Assembly (NCBI GenBank): GCA_016717705.1
Contig: JADKFD010000054.1
Span: 1-37,509, forward strand
Length of the DNA: 37,509 nt
DNA from: Rhodanobacteraceae bacterium
Lineage (GTDB): Bacteria; Pseudomonadota; Gammaproteobacteria; Xanthomonadales; SZUA-5
Direction of reading: 5' to 3'
In this document: piece by piece, positions 19,201-29,307 of the stretch
Layout of the letters: each line of letters opens with the position of its first letter
How positions within the stretch are numbered: position 1 is the stretch's first letter
Notes under the pieces: generated by a model
Database searches by the model: none
Told to the model about the DNA's origin: nothing
The model's input: only the letters and a program-made list of their open reading frames with translations
Translations under genes and position numbers: made by a program

Positions 19201-22200
19201 CTTTTTCGGCAGCGGCGGCCCGGTCATGAACGGTGGCAGTTCACTCCGGGGCATCGGCCCGATCACGCTGGACGTCGGCGCCAACGCCACGTTGTCGGGC
19301 GGTCAGCACAGCATCGATGGCATCACCTTTGCCCTCAACGGCAGCGCCAACTGGACCACCGGTCTGATCCAGCTGGCCAATGGCGGCGTGCTGCAGATCG
19401 GGTCCAGTGGCGTGCTCAACAGCAATCCCAGCCTTGCCTTCGAGAGCATCTTCGGCAGCGGCAGCGGCACCCCCGAAGTGCGCAACGCCGGTGCGATCAA
19501 CAAACTCGGGCCGAACTACTCCGGAATTGGCCAGAGTGTGCAGTACAGCGGGACGGGATCGATCAGCGTCAGTGCGGGCGACTTCACCTTCGCGGCGAAC
19601 TCGCCGTCCGCCCTGAGCGGCAGCTACACCGCCGCCGCCGGTGCCACCTTGCAGTTTGTCGGCGGTGATCGCAGCTTCACCACCGGTGCCACGCTGACGG
19701 GCGGCAATCTGGTGTTCGGCGACAGCAGCCCGATGCCCGGCATCAATGTCGTCGATGCCTGCATCGGCGCCGGTTCGGCCGTGATCATCCGCAACGCCGA
19801 GCTGGTGCTGAATTGCGCCGGCACCACCGATCTGGCGGTTCTGCAGATGACGGAACCGCAGGCGGTGCTCGAGGGCAGCAGTACGATCCGTGTCAGCGGC
19901 AGCATGGGCTGGAGTTATGGCAGGATCCGTGGCACTGGCCTGACTCAACTCTTCGAAATCGCGCCGGGCGCGGTCGCGCAGTTCGATGCGCCGCAGGGGG
20001 ACCAGATCCCGCGCACCCTGAGCAACCGCCGTTTGCGCAATTTCGGCACGATCAGCTGGATCGCGGCCAATGCCACCGAAGTCAACGACGGCGCGCAGTT
20101 CGCCAACGAGTCCGGTGGCCAATTGTTCCTGGCTGGCAACGGTGCCCGCGCTGTCGCGTCCAACGCGCCGGCGACGTCCCTGATGTTGAACAACGGCACG
20201 CTTGGCGTGGACGATGGCGCTCAGGGCGATTTCGATGTCGCGTTCGACAATTCGGGAAGCGTGCAACTGAGCAATGGCTCGTTGCGCCTGCACCGCGCTG
20301 GCAGCGATAGCGGCAGTTACAGTATCGCCGCACCCAGCGTGCTGCACCTCGACGGCGCCGCGCGCTCGATGAGCGCCAGCTCCGTCGTTTCCGGCGCCGG
20401 CGCGGTTGGCGCGGTCAATGGCGCGTCGGTGATCACATCCGGCAGCTTCGAGCCGCACAGCCTGGTCATCGAATCCGGCAGCACCGTTGAGATCGATTCC
20501 GCCGCAGCGCAGCTGATCCAGACGCTGTCGCTGCATTCGGCCACGTTGACCGGCAATGCCGAAATTCGCATCGGCACGCATTTCGACTGGCGCCACGGCG
20601 GCGTGGTGGCATCGCTCGGCGCTTCCCCCGGGCCACTGGTGATTCAACCCGGCGCGCTGCTGGACATGTGCGGGGGTCTTTGCACCCTGTCCAATCGTGT
20701 GCTGCGAATCGAGGGCATGGCCGACTGGAGCGAAGGCACCGTCGAAGTTCCGTCAGGCGCTGCCGGCAAGATTGCAGTGGCACTCGGCGGAACGCTGCAG
20801 ACCACGCCGTTCAAATCGGCGGTGCGTTTCCGCTGCGCAGCGCCGACGTGCACCGCCGAGATGGATGTTGCAGGATCGCTGTTGCAGCTTGGCGACGGTG
20901 CCGAACTTTCACTGACCTCGCCGTTGCTGGTCAATGGCGGAACGCTGCGGGTCAATGGTTCCTACGTGCAGGCTCCCGGCGTGACCCTGTCCGGGGGCAC
21001 CATCGAACTGGCCGGCGGCGACCTGCTCGCCAGCCCGGTGGTGATCAACAGCGGCATGCTGCGCGGCACCGGCGAATCAACGGCAACGTCAACAACCTCG
21101 CCGGCCGCGTGCAGCCCGGCGCCTCGCCGGGCCGCATCGATATCTTCGGGACCTATACCCAGGGACCCTCCGGCATCCTCGACATCGAGGTTGCTGGCCT
21201 TGCGCCCGGCATCAGTTCCGATTTCCTCTTCGTCAGCGGGTCCGCCAGCATCGACGGCACCCTCAACGTCATCAACGGCGGCTACGCGCTGACTGCGCCG
21301 AACACGCTCGACTTCCTGAACAGTGACTCCGGGCTGAGCGGCACCTTTGCCAACACCAACATCGCTTATGCCAACTACGTAGTGACTTACGGCGGCTTCA
21401 CGGCGACGCTGACGCCGGTTGCTGGTCCGCTGATCGTGAATTCGACGGGCGACGCTGGTGACGGCATCTGCGATCCCGATCCCGGCGAGTGCACCCTGCG
21501 CGACGCGTTGATCGCGGCCAATCTGATGCCTGACCCGGATGTCATCAATTTCAACATCCCGGCTGGCCAGTGCACCGGGCCGGGAGGCGCCTGCGTGATC
21601 GTGCCGCTGGCATTGTTGCCGCAGATCACGGCGGCGATATTGATCGATGGTTACAGCCAGGGCGGTGCCACACCGAACAGCCATGCGCCCTCGCTTGGAT
21701 TGGGCAGCAATGCGGTGCTGAAGATCGAGCTCGACGGCACTTCGGTACCGGAGTTCTGTGGTGATGGCTTGATCATCAATGCGCCGAGTCAGGTGGTCAC
21801 CATCCGTGGCCTCGCGATTCACCACTATTGCGGCGGCATCGTCACTTTCGGCCCGGGCGACGCGAACTACCGCATCAGCGGCAACTTCATCGGCCTGCGC
21901 GCCGACGGCAGCCCGGCGCCGCGCGGCAACATCGTGGGCATCGGGATACAGGGTGGCAATGTCATCGTCGGCGACACCAGCGCTCCGGCGGCCGGTCTCA
22001 ATGTCATCAGCGGCAACATCGCCCAGGGCATTTCGATCCAGTCGATCCCGACGCTGTCCTCGCTGCTGGTCGCCGGCAATCTGATCGGAACCGCGCCAAA
22101 CGGTGTGACCGCGCTTGGCAACGGACTGCAAGGCATCGCTGCGAGTACCTCCGCGGCGATCGCCGGCATCTACATCGGCGGCAATCAGCCGGACGATCGC

Positions 22201-25200
22201 AATGTCATCAGCGGCAACGTCCAGGACGGCATACGCTTCGAGTGCACCGCCACCGTCGGCAACTGCTTCGATGGTGCTCTGGTGCGCGGCAACTACATCG
22301 GCCCGGGGGCCGACGGCAGCGTCCTCGGCAATATCGGCAACGGCATCAATCTGGTGGCGATGGACGCCGGTCGGGTGACCATCGGTGGCACCAATGCGGG
22401 TGAGGGCAACCTCATCGCGTACAACGGCGGCAACGGCATCCTGGCCACCTTCGGCGGGGTCGGGCGCGCTTCGTTCCTGCGCAACGATATCCATGACAAT
22501 GGACAGCTGGGCATCGACCTTGGCAGCGACGGCCGCACCGCCAACGATTCCGGCGATGGCGACACCGGCCCCAACGGGCGCCTGAACTTCCCCACTTTCA
22601 CCAGTTACACGGCACCGGGAGGCAACTCCGCGGTGATCAACCTTTTGCTCGGAACGCCGGACATCGGTGGCAACTATCCGGCCCGGGTCGATTTCTACAA
22701 AGCCGTGGCGGACGAACCAGGCGTGTGGCTGGGCAGCACCACCTGCGCCCAGTTCAACGTCAATTGCCCGGCCAGCTTCGCCTTCCCGGGCGGCGTCACC
22801 GTGACGCCCGACGACGTGGTCCTCGGCATCGTGACCGATGGCTTCGGCAAGAGCTCCGAGGCCAGTTTCTATGGCGCGGCGACCACCATCGTCAGCACCA
22901 CGCCGGAGCCGTCGATCATCGGCACGCCGTACACCGTGGCGGTGGAAGTCATCAGCCCGGAGCCGTTTGCACCGATCGGCTCGGTGTCCATCGATGACGG
23001 TACCGGCAACAGTTGCCAGGCGCTGTTGAGCCCGGTCAGCATCGGTCGGTCAGGCGGTTCCTGCCAGCTGCCGTCCAATGCGCCGGCCGGCGCGCGTACC
23101 GTGACCGCGCAATACAGCTACGACAATCCGCTGCCGGCACAGCCGTTCACGTCGAGCAGTGCGGTCGTGGGGCACACCATCAATGGCCCGCTGCCGGTGG
23201 TGACGAGCATCAGTCCGAGCAGCGGCAACCCGGCCGGTGGCACTGTGGTCACCGTGAACGGGACCGATTTCGAGGTCGGCTCAACCACGATCAACTTCGG
23301 CCCGGCTGCCGCCACCGGAGTGAGCTGCGCATCGAGCGTGCAATGCACCGCGACCAGTCCGCCCGGTACTGGTGTGGTCAGCGTTCGCGCCACCACGTCG
23401 GCAGGCACCAGCGCCGATACGCCCGCCGACGACTACACCTATGTGTGTCCGGCCACCGTCGTCACCAGTGGCAACGATAGTGGCGTCGGCTCGCTGCGGC
23501 AGGTCATCGCCGACGCTTGCCCGGGCAGCGTGGTGACGTTTGCCGGCGGCGTCGGCACAGTCGACCTGACCACCGCGGAGCTGTTCATCGGCAAGGACCT
23601 GAGCATCGACGGCGGGGCCGGCGTCGTGGTCGCGCGACAGGCGGCCAGCCCCGCATTCCGCATCTTCACGATCGGCTCCGGTGCGACCGTGCTGCTGCAC
23701 AGCCTGTCGATCAGCAACGGCAACATCGGCGACGACGGCGGCGGCATCCACAACTCCGGCAACCTCACGGTTCTGGACTCGGTGATCAGCGGCAATGCCA
23801 GTACTGCTGGCAACGGCGGTGGCGGCATCGCCAACCTGGGTACGCTGGCGCTCGACAACACGACCATTTCGCTCAACAGCGCGAGCTTCGCGGGCGGCGG
23901 GCTGCTGCAGATCAACGGCGGCAGCGCGACGCTCACCCGTTGCACCTTGAGCGGAAACTCGGCGCCCCAGGGCGGTGCCGCGGTGTCCCAGTCGGTTGGC
24001 GCCAACGCCAACCTGGCGATCACCAGTTGCACGATCTCGGGCAACAGCGCGTCGACCACCGCGCCGGCGCTGCTCAACATCAGCACCGGTGCCGGCACCA
24101 CGGCAACGATGACGCTGACCAACAGCACGATCGCCAACAACACGGGCACTGGCGACGCGATCACCACCGGAGTCAATGCGGGCGCCGCGACCACCACGCT
24201 GCACAACAACATCTACGCCGGCAACAGTGGCAACAATGTGGCCAACGTCGCGCCGGGCGTGACCACATCGGTGGGCAACAATCTGTCCGATGACGCCACC
24301 GGCGGCGGTGGGCCGGGTGATCTGATCAACACCAATCCGCTGCTGGCGCCATTGGGCAACTACGGCGGCCCGACGCAGACGCATGCGCTGTTGCCCGGCA
24401 GTCCGGCGATCAACGCGGGCGACAATGTCGGCGCACCAGCCACCGACCAGCGCGGCATCGTGCGACCACAACTGGCCACGGTGGACATCGGTGCCTTCGA
24501 GTCGCGCGGCTTCGCGCTGGCGGTGCTCAGCGGTACACCGCAGTCGGCACCCGTGAACACGCTGTTTGCCCAGCCGCTGGTGGTGGGCGTAACCGCCAAT
24601 GCCGTCGGCGAGCCGGTGAATGGCGGTCAACTGCTGTTCACGGCACCGGGCACCGGCGCCACGGCGACCTTTACCAATCCAGCGGTCATCGCCGCGGCAC
24701 AGGCCAGCATCACGGCAAGCGCCAATGGCATTGTCGGCAGCTACAGCGTGACCGCCGCCGCCGCCGGGGCATCTGGCGTGCCCACGTTTGCGTTGCAGAA
24801 CGCTGTGCGCGCCACCGCGACCTCGATCGGCACCATCGCGCCACTGGTCAGCGTTGTCGGCCAGCCCTACACGGTGACGGTGAGCGTGCTGGATGGCAGC
24901 ACGCCGGTCACCACCGGGACCGTGGAGGTGCGGCAGTTGAGCGACGGCACGTTCTGCTCGATCAACCTGGCCAGCGCCAGCAGTTGCCAACTGGTGGCCA
25001 ACAGTGCGATCACCACTGCGCTGCGTGCCAGCTATCTCGGCGCCAGCGGATTTGCGCCGAGTCAGTCGGCCACGGTGTCGCACGGGGTCGATCGCGCGGC
25101 TACCAGCGTGCTGATCGCCAGCGATACGCCGGATCCGTCGCAGGTGCTTGAACCGGTGCTGGTGACCGCCGACATCAGCGTGACGGCCCCAGGGGCTGGC

Positions 25201-25800
25201 ACGCCGACCGGCGAGGTGCTGGTGACCGACGGCACTGCCAGTTGCTCGTTCATCCTGCCCGCGCGCAGTTGCTCCTTCGTGCCCAAGGCGCTGGGCGTGG
25301 CGACCCTCGAGGCGCGCTACCTGGGCGATGCCAACTTCAATGCCAGCGTCGACACCGAGGCGCACACCATCGTCGTCGACGGCGCCGATCTGTCCATCGT
25401 CAAGCGCAACGGCCTGCGTCTGGTCCCGGGTGGCCAGCCGTCGACCTACATCCTGCTGGTCAGCAATGCTGGCCCGCAGGGCGTGGTCAATGCTCGCGTG
25501 ACCGACATTCTGCCGGCGCAGTTCGCCAATGCATCGTGGACCTGCAGCGCGGGCCCGGGCGCCAGCTGTCCGGCTGCAGGCGCCGGCACCGTCGATGCGC
25601 TGGTCAGTCTGCCGGCGGGCAGTTCAGTCAGCTTCGCGCTGACCGCAACCGCGCAGGCCGCGCCGGAGCAGATCGTCAGCAACCGGGCGACGGTGACGCC
25701 ACCGCCGAATGCGCCAGACCCGGTGAGCGCCAACAACGAAAGTACCGACACCGATCCGATCGGCATCTTTGGCGAAGGATTCGAGACCGAAGACGAGTAG
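16285..25800 (+). CDS. Giant secreted beta-helix protein with CSLREA, IPT/TIG, anchor-Q and DUF11 domains (frameshifted here)
   Basis: One protein of about 3,170 residues after frame correction. The start at 16285 has AGGGGAAA upstream and a signal peptide (hydrophobic HLHLLIGVLALFGLLHAQAGWS). A module beginning C-x-W and W-x-N/T-P-x-x-W occurs twice (about 16411 and 18943), each followed by repeats like LNWTGGTIDGG and LIWTGGSFFG. A segment INGNVNNLAGRVQPGASPGRI (about 21075) resembles autotransporter passenger strands. Then come a CSLREA-type motif (CTLRDALIAAN, about 21490), a parallel beta-helix (ISGNFIGL, NVISGN), an IPT/TIG domain (about 23190-23450), a second beta-helix, a choice-of-anchor Q region (NYGGPTQTHALLPGSPAINAG), Ig-like domains and a DUF11 domain (about 25385-25740). 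It ends IGIFGEGFETEDE. Frame changes occur near 17115, 17187, 17281, 17319, 17397, 18090 and 21073. There is no autotransporter barrel. A surface or matrix adhesin is inferred. Confidence 0.75.
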
Positions 25801-25804
25801 GGCC

Positions 25805-26701
25805 ATGGGTGCACGTCGCAAAGTGCCGCACACGACGACGCGGGTACTGGCTCCGGCCGGTACCCAGCAGCGTCGTGAGCCCGCCTGCGTGGTGATCGTC
25901 AATGGTGCGCAACTGGGCCTGGAGGCGCGCATCGATGAAAACCCGCTGGTGATCGGGCGCGCCGAGGACTGCGGTCTGGTCCTGAGCAACACCAGCGTCT
26001 CGCGTCATCACTGCCGGATTTTCCGCGATGGCACCGGTTACTCGGTCGAGGATCTGGGCTCGACCAACGGCTGTTTCGTCAATGGCGAACAGGTGCGCAA
26101 ACTGGGTCTGCGCGATGGCGATCGGCTGCGCGTGGGCCAATGCGAGCTGAAGTTCTTCGGCGAGGGCAGCGCCGAGGCGAGCTACCATCGAGAACTCCTG
26201 AATCACGCCGTATTCGACGCGCTGACCGGTTTCTACAACCGGCGCCAGTCGCGCGAGATGCTGGAGCACGCCTTCGATCGCGGTCGCCGCGAGCCGGGGC
26301 GGCTGCGCCTGATGATCCTCGATCTCGATCATTTCAAGCCGGTCAACGATCGCTACGGCCACCTTGCCGGAGACCGCGTTCTCGCCGGGTTCGCAGCGGT
26401 GGTGAAATCATTGCTGGCGACCGATGTGGTTGCCGGTCGGTTGGGAGGCGAGGAATTCGTGGTGTTCAGCGCCCAGCAGAGCGGGCCCGAATTCCGGGCG
26501 CTGGCCGAACGCATCCGAGCTGCCCTGGAAGTGACCGATCTGCCGATCGACAACGGCGTCGTGCGGGTGACCGTCAGCATCGGCATCGCCGAGCAGGTAG
26601 CGGACATGCGCGCTGCGGCGGACATGTTGCGGCTGGCGGATGCGGCGCTCTACAAGGCCAAGCTGGGCGGGCGCAACCGCGTGGTCATCGGCGATGGCTG
26701 A
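25805..26701 (+). CDS. FHA-GGDEF diguanylate cyclase
   Basis: A 298-residue cytoplasmic signalling enzyme predicted to make cyclic di-GMP. An FHA domain (about residues 40-115: VIGRAEDCGLVLSNTSVSRHHCRI, GSTNGCFVNG) should bind phosphothreonine on a partner. The GGDEF domain follows (DALTGFYNRRQ, LDLDHFKPVNDRYGHLAGD) with an intact active site RLGGEEF near residue 214. The allosteric I-site RxxD is absent (LATD at that place), so product feedback is probably missing. The start at 25805 is only 4 bases after the giant gene's stop and has no separate strong ribosome binding site, which suggests translational coupling. Cyclic di-GMP commonly controls surface adhesion, so a joint role with the giant protein is a reasonable guess. 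A kinase for the FHA target is not in the window. Confidence 0.88.
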   Translation: MGARRKVPHTTTRVLAPAGTQQRREPACVVIVNGAQLGLEARIDENPLVIGRAEDCGLVLSNTSVSRHHCRIFRDGTGYSVEDLGSTNGCFVNGEQVRKLGLRDGDRLRVGQCELKFFGEGSAEASYHRELLNHAVFDALTGFYNRRQSREMLEHAFDRGRREPGRLRLMILDLDHFKPVNDRYGHLAGDRVLAGFAAVVKSLLATDVVAGRLGGEEFVVFSAQQSGPEFRALAERIRAALEVTDLPIDNGVVRVTVSIGIAEQVADMRAAADMLRLADAALYKAKLGGRNRVVIGDG

Positions 26702-27165
26702 GGCGCCCGCGTGCGGTCTAAGGCAACAGCGCGCGTAAGCCGGTGCGCTGCATCCATTCGCGCGCTTGTTCCTGGTCAAGAGGGTCGCTGACCAGCGCAG
26801 CAAGCAAGGCGTAAGCGGGGAAGTGGCAGGTTCGACGGCGCCATCGGCATACGTCGCGCCGAGCAACGAGCAGCAAATGACGCCAGGACGGCAAGGCAGC
26901 CAAACAGGTGTCGGCCGCCTTCACGACACCGCTCTGATGCACATCGGCGCGTAGCGCCAGTCACCAGGGCCACCAGCAGCCAGCACACGGGCGCGTCCGA
27001 CGCACTGCAGGCCAGGCCGCCTCCTGCAGCGCCGCCAGTACCAGGCCACAGCGGCGTGCCGGTTGATGAAACCAGGCACGACGCATGGCCTTCGAGCGAC
27101 TGTACCTGGCATTGATCGTTGCCTCCTGCTTTCCGTGCAAATGATAACTGGTGAGAGCGACACCT
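26702..27165. other. 464-base gap with possible decayed minus-strand gene
   Basis: No gene can be called with confidence. On the minus strand two stretches look protein-like but lie in different frames. One, upstream, contains LTSYHLHGKQEATINARYS (around 27165-27095). The other ends PLDQEQAREWMQRTGLRALLP with a stop at 26718. In addition, the frame of the HNH gene stays open for about 390 bases beyond its stop. This fits a small gene broken by frameshifts or decaying. A GGAGG sequence precedes a possible minus-strand ATG near 27115. I see no repeat or RNA gene here. Confidence 0.35.
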
Positions 27166-27540
27166 TCAGGGCAGGCGCCAACGCGCCAGTCGCGCTGTCA
27201 GCAACTGCAGGACCACCGCATATGCCCGTTCGTCGGCGGGGCCGTGCACGTCCGGGCCACGGCCCTTCTGATGGTTGCAGCGCGCGCAGGCCAGGGCCAG
27301 GTTGCGTGGATCGTCGGCATCTCCCACCTGCGCGACCAATGCCGCCGCCTTGGGCTTGGCGAACCAGGAGCGCGGCACGATGTGCTCAAGCGTCGTGCCG
27401 ATCCACGGCTCACCGGCAGCGCTGATGCCGACCGCGGAACGGCAATGCAGACAGCGCGTTTGCCAGCCGCCGGGTACTGGCGTGGCATGGCTGTCGCTGA
27501 GCACGGCGCGCAACAGTCGGGCCCTCAATCCAGCGGGCAT
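27166..27540 (-). CDS. HNH endonuclease domain protein
   Basis: A 124-residue protein (start MPAGLRARLLRAVL). It has the full HNH pattern: a zinc-type CLHC, TLEHIVPRSW with the catalytic His, NLALACARCNHQKG with the Asn and second CxxC. The C-terminal part is helical (ERAYAVVLQLLTARLARW). HNH nucleases of this size are stand-alone DNA-nicking or cutting enzymes, and many have no known role. Its start overlaps the end of the upstream lipoprotein gene by 16 bases, so it is translated as the last gene of the lipid-transport operon. No methylase or toxin partner is nearby. A longer start further upstream in frame exists, but it lies wholly within the lipoprotein gene and the extra residues look out-of-frame. 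Confidence 0.8.
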   Translation of the reverse strand: MPAGLRARLLRAVLSDSHATPVPGGWQTRCLHCRSAVGISAAGEPWIGTTLEHIVPRSWFAKPKAAALVAQVGDADDPRNLALACARCNHQKGRGPDVHGPADERAYAVVLQLLTARLARWRLP

Positions 27541-28148
27541 GCGCTGGCGTCGACCTTGTCCAGCCAGAACAGCACCTGCCGCGCGAGCACCCCTGCAGCG
27601 TCGCGCAAGGCTGCGGTGGCTGCGGCGGGGCTGTCCGGCACCGGTTCGGCGTCGACCGCCAGGGCTTGCGAGGTGGCGAGGATGCGTGCGTCGGCGGCAC
27701 ACACCAGGCGCAGGCTGACTGCCGCGTGGGCGCTCAACGCGCCCGGCCGCTCACGCAGTTCGAAAGCGAGCAGGTTGATCGTCAGTCGCAGCGGCAGCCC
27801 GTACGCCTGGGCCGACCTGGCCACGGCGGGTGCGCCGCCGGCGACTTCGATCTGCCGGGCAATCAGGTCCTGCAGCAGCTGCGGCGCCGGCGCCACCCAG
27901 CGCACCTGCGGCAACACCTGCACCTCGCCATCGGCGCGCATGACCACAACGTCGGTGCCGGACAGCGCCAGCGACGCCTGCGGCAACTCAACCAGCAGGG
28001 CCGCCGGCAGCGGCTTGCGCGCGTGCAGGGCTTCGGGCTCGGGCAGCGCATAGCTGGCCCGGTCGGGCGCTTTGGGCAGGATGCCGCCCATGCACGCGGG
28101 TAGCAGCGCGGTCAGCAGCAGGGCCAGCCAGCAGAATTTTCGCTTCAT
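27525..28148 (-). CDS. PqiC/ABC transporter auxiliary lipoprotein
   Basis: A 207-residue outer-membrane lipoprotein, predicted by the signal MKRKFCWLALLLTALLPAC with the lipobox cysteine at residue 19. The mature part matches the ABC-type transport auxiliary lipoprotein family (PF03886; PqiC-like): YALPEP, LLVELPQASLALSGTDVVVM, VRWVAPAPQLLQDLIARQIE and the closing AGVLARQVLFWLDKV. In PqiABC and related MCE systems this protein pairs with the MCE protein to move phospholipids between membranes. Its start codon overlaps the stop of the MCE gene (ATGA), a sign of coupled translation. Confidence 0.88.
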   Translation of the reverse strand: MKRKFCWLALLLTALLPACMGGILPKAPDRASYALPEPEALHARKPLPAALLVELPQASLALSGTDVVVMRADGEVQVLPQVRWVAPAPQLLQDLIARQIEVAGGAPAVARSAQAYGLPLRLTINLLAFELRERPGALSAHAAVSLRLVCAADARILATSQALAVDAEPVPDSPAAATAALRDAAGVLARQVLFWLDKVDASACPLD

Positions 28149-29113
28149 TTGGGATGGTACTCGCGTGGGCGATCGCGTTGCAGCAGATAGTCGGCCGGCG
28201 CCGCCTCCAGACGTTCGCTGACGCGCTGCAGACTGGCGGCAAGGACACGCAGATCTTCCAGCGCAGCATTCAGATTGGGCACGCCCTGCTGCGCCAGTTG
28301 ATTGATCTGACCCTGGTTGCGGCCGAGCAGGCTCTCGACGCGCGCCGCAACTTCCTTGAGCGACGCCAGCGTCTGCTTCAGGTCGCTGGTGGCCGGGCCG
28401 AAATCCTGCGCCAGCAATTGATCGACACGTGACATCGTCGCGCCGCCCTGGGACGCCAGCTGCTGAAATGCGGTCGACGCCGCGCTGAGATCGGCAAAGG
28501 CCTGGTCCGCGCGGCGCAGCGCCTCGCCCAGCGCGGCCTTGTCGTCATCGACCTGGGCCGTGATCGATTCGATATGCGCCAGGGTTTCGGTCAGGCGCCG
28601 GGCGTTTTCCTCGCTCAGGATCTCACCGATCCGGATCATGGTTTCGTTGATGCGAGTGAGCACGTCGCCGCCGTCAGTCATGAACTTCTGGATCGCGCTC
28701 GGAACGGCGACGATCACTGCGACTTCGGCGTCCTCGGCCGGCAACAACGGCGGCGCTTCGGGCGTGCCGGCGACCAGTTCGATGATCGCCACGCCGGTCA
28801 GTCCGGTATAGGTCAGGCGCGCGCTGGTATCGGTCTTGACCGGCGTACCGGCATCGACCCGCACCCGCGCCAGCACCTTGGCGGCGTCATTGCGATCGAG
28901 CGACAGGCGACGCACCTCGCCGACCTGGATGCCGTTGAAATTGACCAGCGCGCCCTTGGTCAGTCCGGTGACGGTCTCGGTGAACACCACGTCGTATTCA
29001 TCGAACTCGTCATCCAGGCTGACGCGTGCCACCCAAAGGGCGAACACCAGTCCGCCGATCAGGGTCAGCAGGACGAAAGCGCCAATCAGGATGTGGTGGG
29101 CTTTGGTTTCCAT
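28145..29113 (-). CDS. MCE/MlaD-family phospholipid transport protein
   Basis: A 322-residue periplasmic protein held by one N-terminal membrane helix (about residues 7-29, HHILIGAFVLLTLIGGLVFALWVA). The MCE domain follows (YDVVFTETVTGLTKGALVNFNGIQVGEV, RLTYTGLTGVAIIELV). The C-terminal half is a long alpha-helical, coiled-coil region (TETLAHIESITAQVDDDKAALGEAL to NQLAQQGVPNLNAALEDLRVL) typical of MCE proteins that form a tunnel. The start METKAHH at 29113 is chosen because further upstream the frame runs into a poly-G tract and yields only proline. The start follows 19 bases after that tract. The missing separate MlaC-type shuttle and the PqiC-like partner make this a hybrid of Mla and Pqi arrangements. 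Confidence 0.9.
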   Translation of the reverse strand: METKAHHILIGAFVLLTLIGGLVFALWVARVSLDDEFDEYDVVFTETVTGLTKGALVNFNGIQVGEVRRLSLDRNDAAKVLARVRVDAGTPVKTDTSARLTYTGLTGVAIIELVAGTPEAPPLLPAEDAEVAVIVAVPSAIQKFMTDGGDVLTRINETMIRIGEILSEENARRLTETLAHIESITAQVDDDKAALGEALRRADQAFADLSAASTAFQQLASQGGATMSRVDQLLAQDFGPATSDLKQTLASLKEVAARVESLLGRNQGQINQLAQQGVPNLNAALEDLRVLAASLQRVSERLEAAPADYLLQRDRPREYHPK

Positions 29114-29130
29114 CGGGGGCAGGGGGGCGG

Positions 29131-29298
<168 letters not shown>

Positions 29299-29307
29299 TC
29301 ACCCGGT

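Noticed and set aside
23281..25365. Long open minus-strand frame opposite the giant gene
   Set aside because: Antisense of a Gly/Thr/Ala-rich repeat protein; no start signal or domain.
16285..25800. Type V autotransporter
   Set aside because: The C-terminus holds a DUF11 domain and a GFE tail, not a membrane beta barrel ending in an aromatic residue.
27541..27702. Longer start for the HNH protein
   Set aside because: The extra residues are an out-of-frame reading of the lipoprotein gene and are unusually Arg-rich; the HNH core is complete from 27540.
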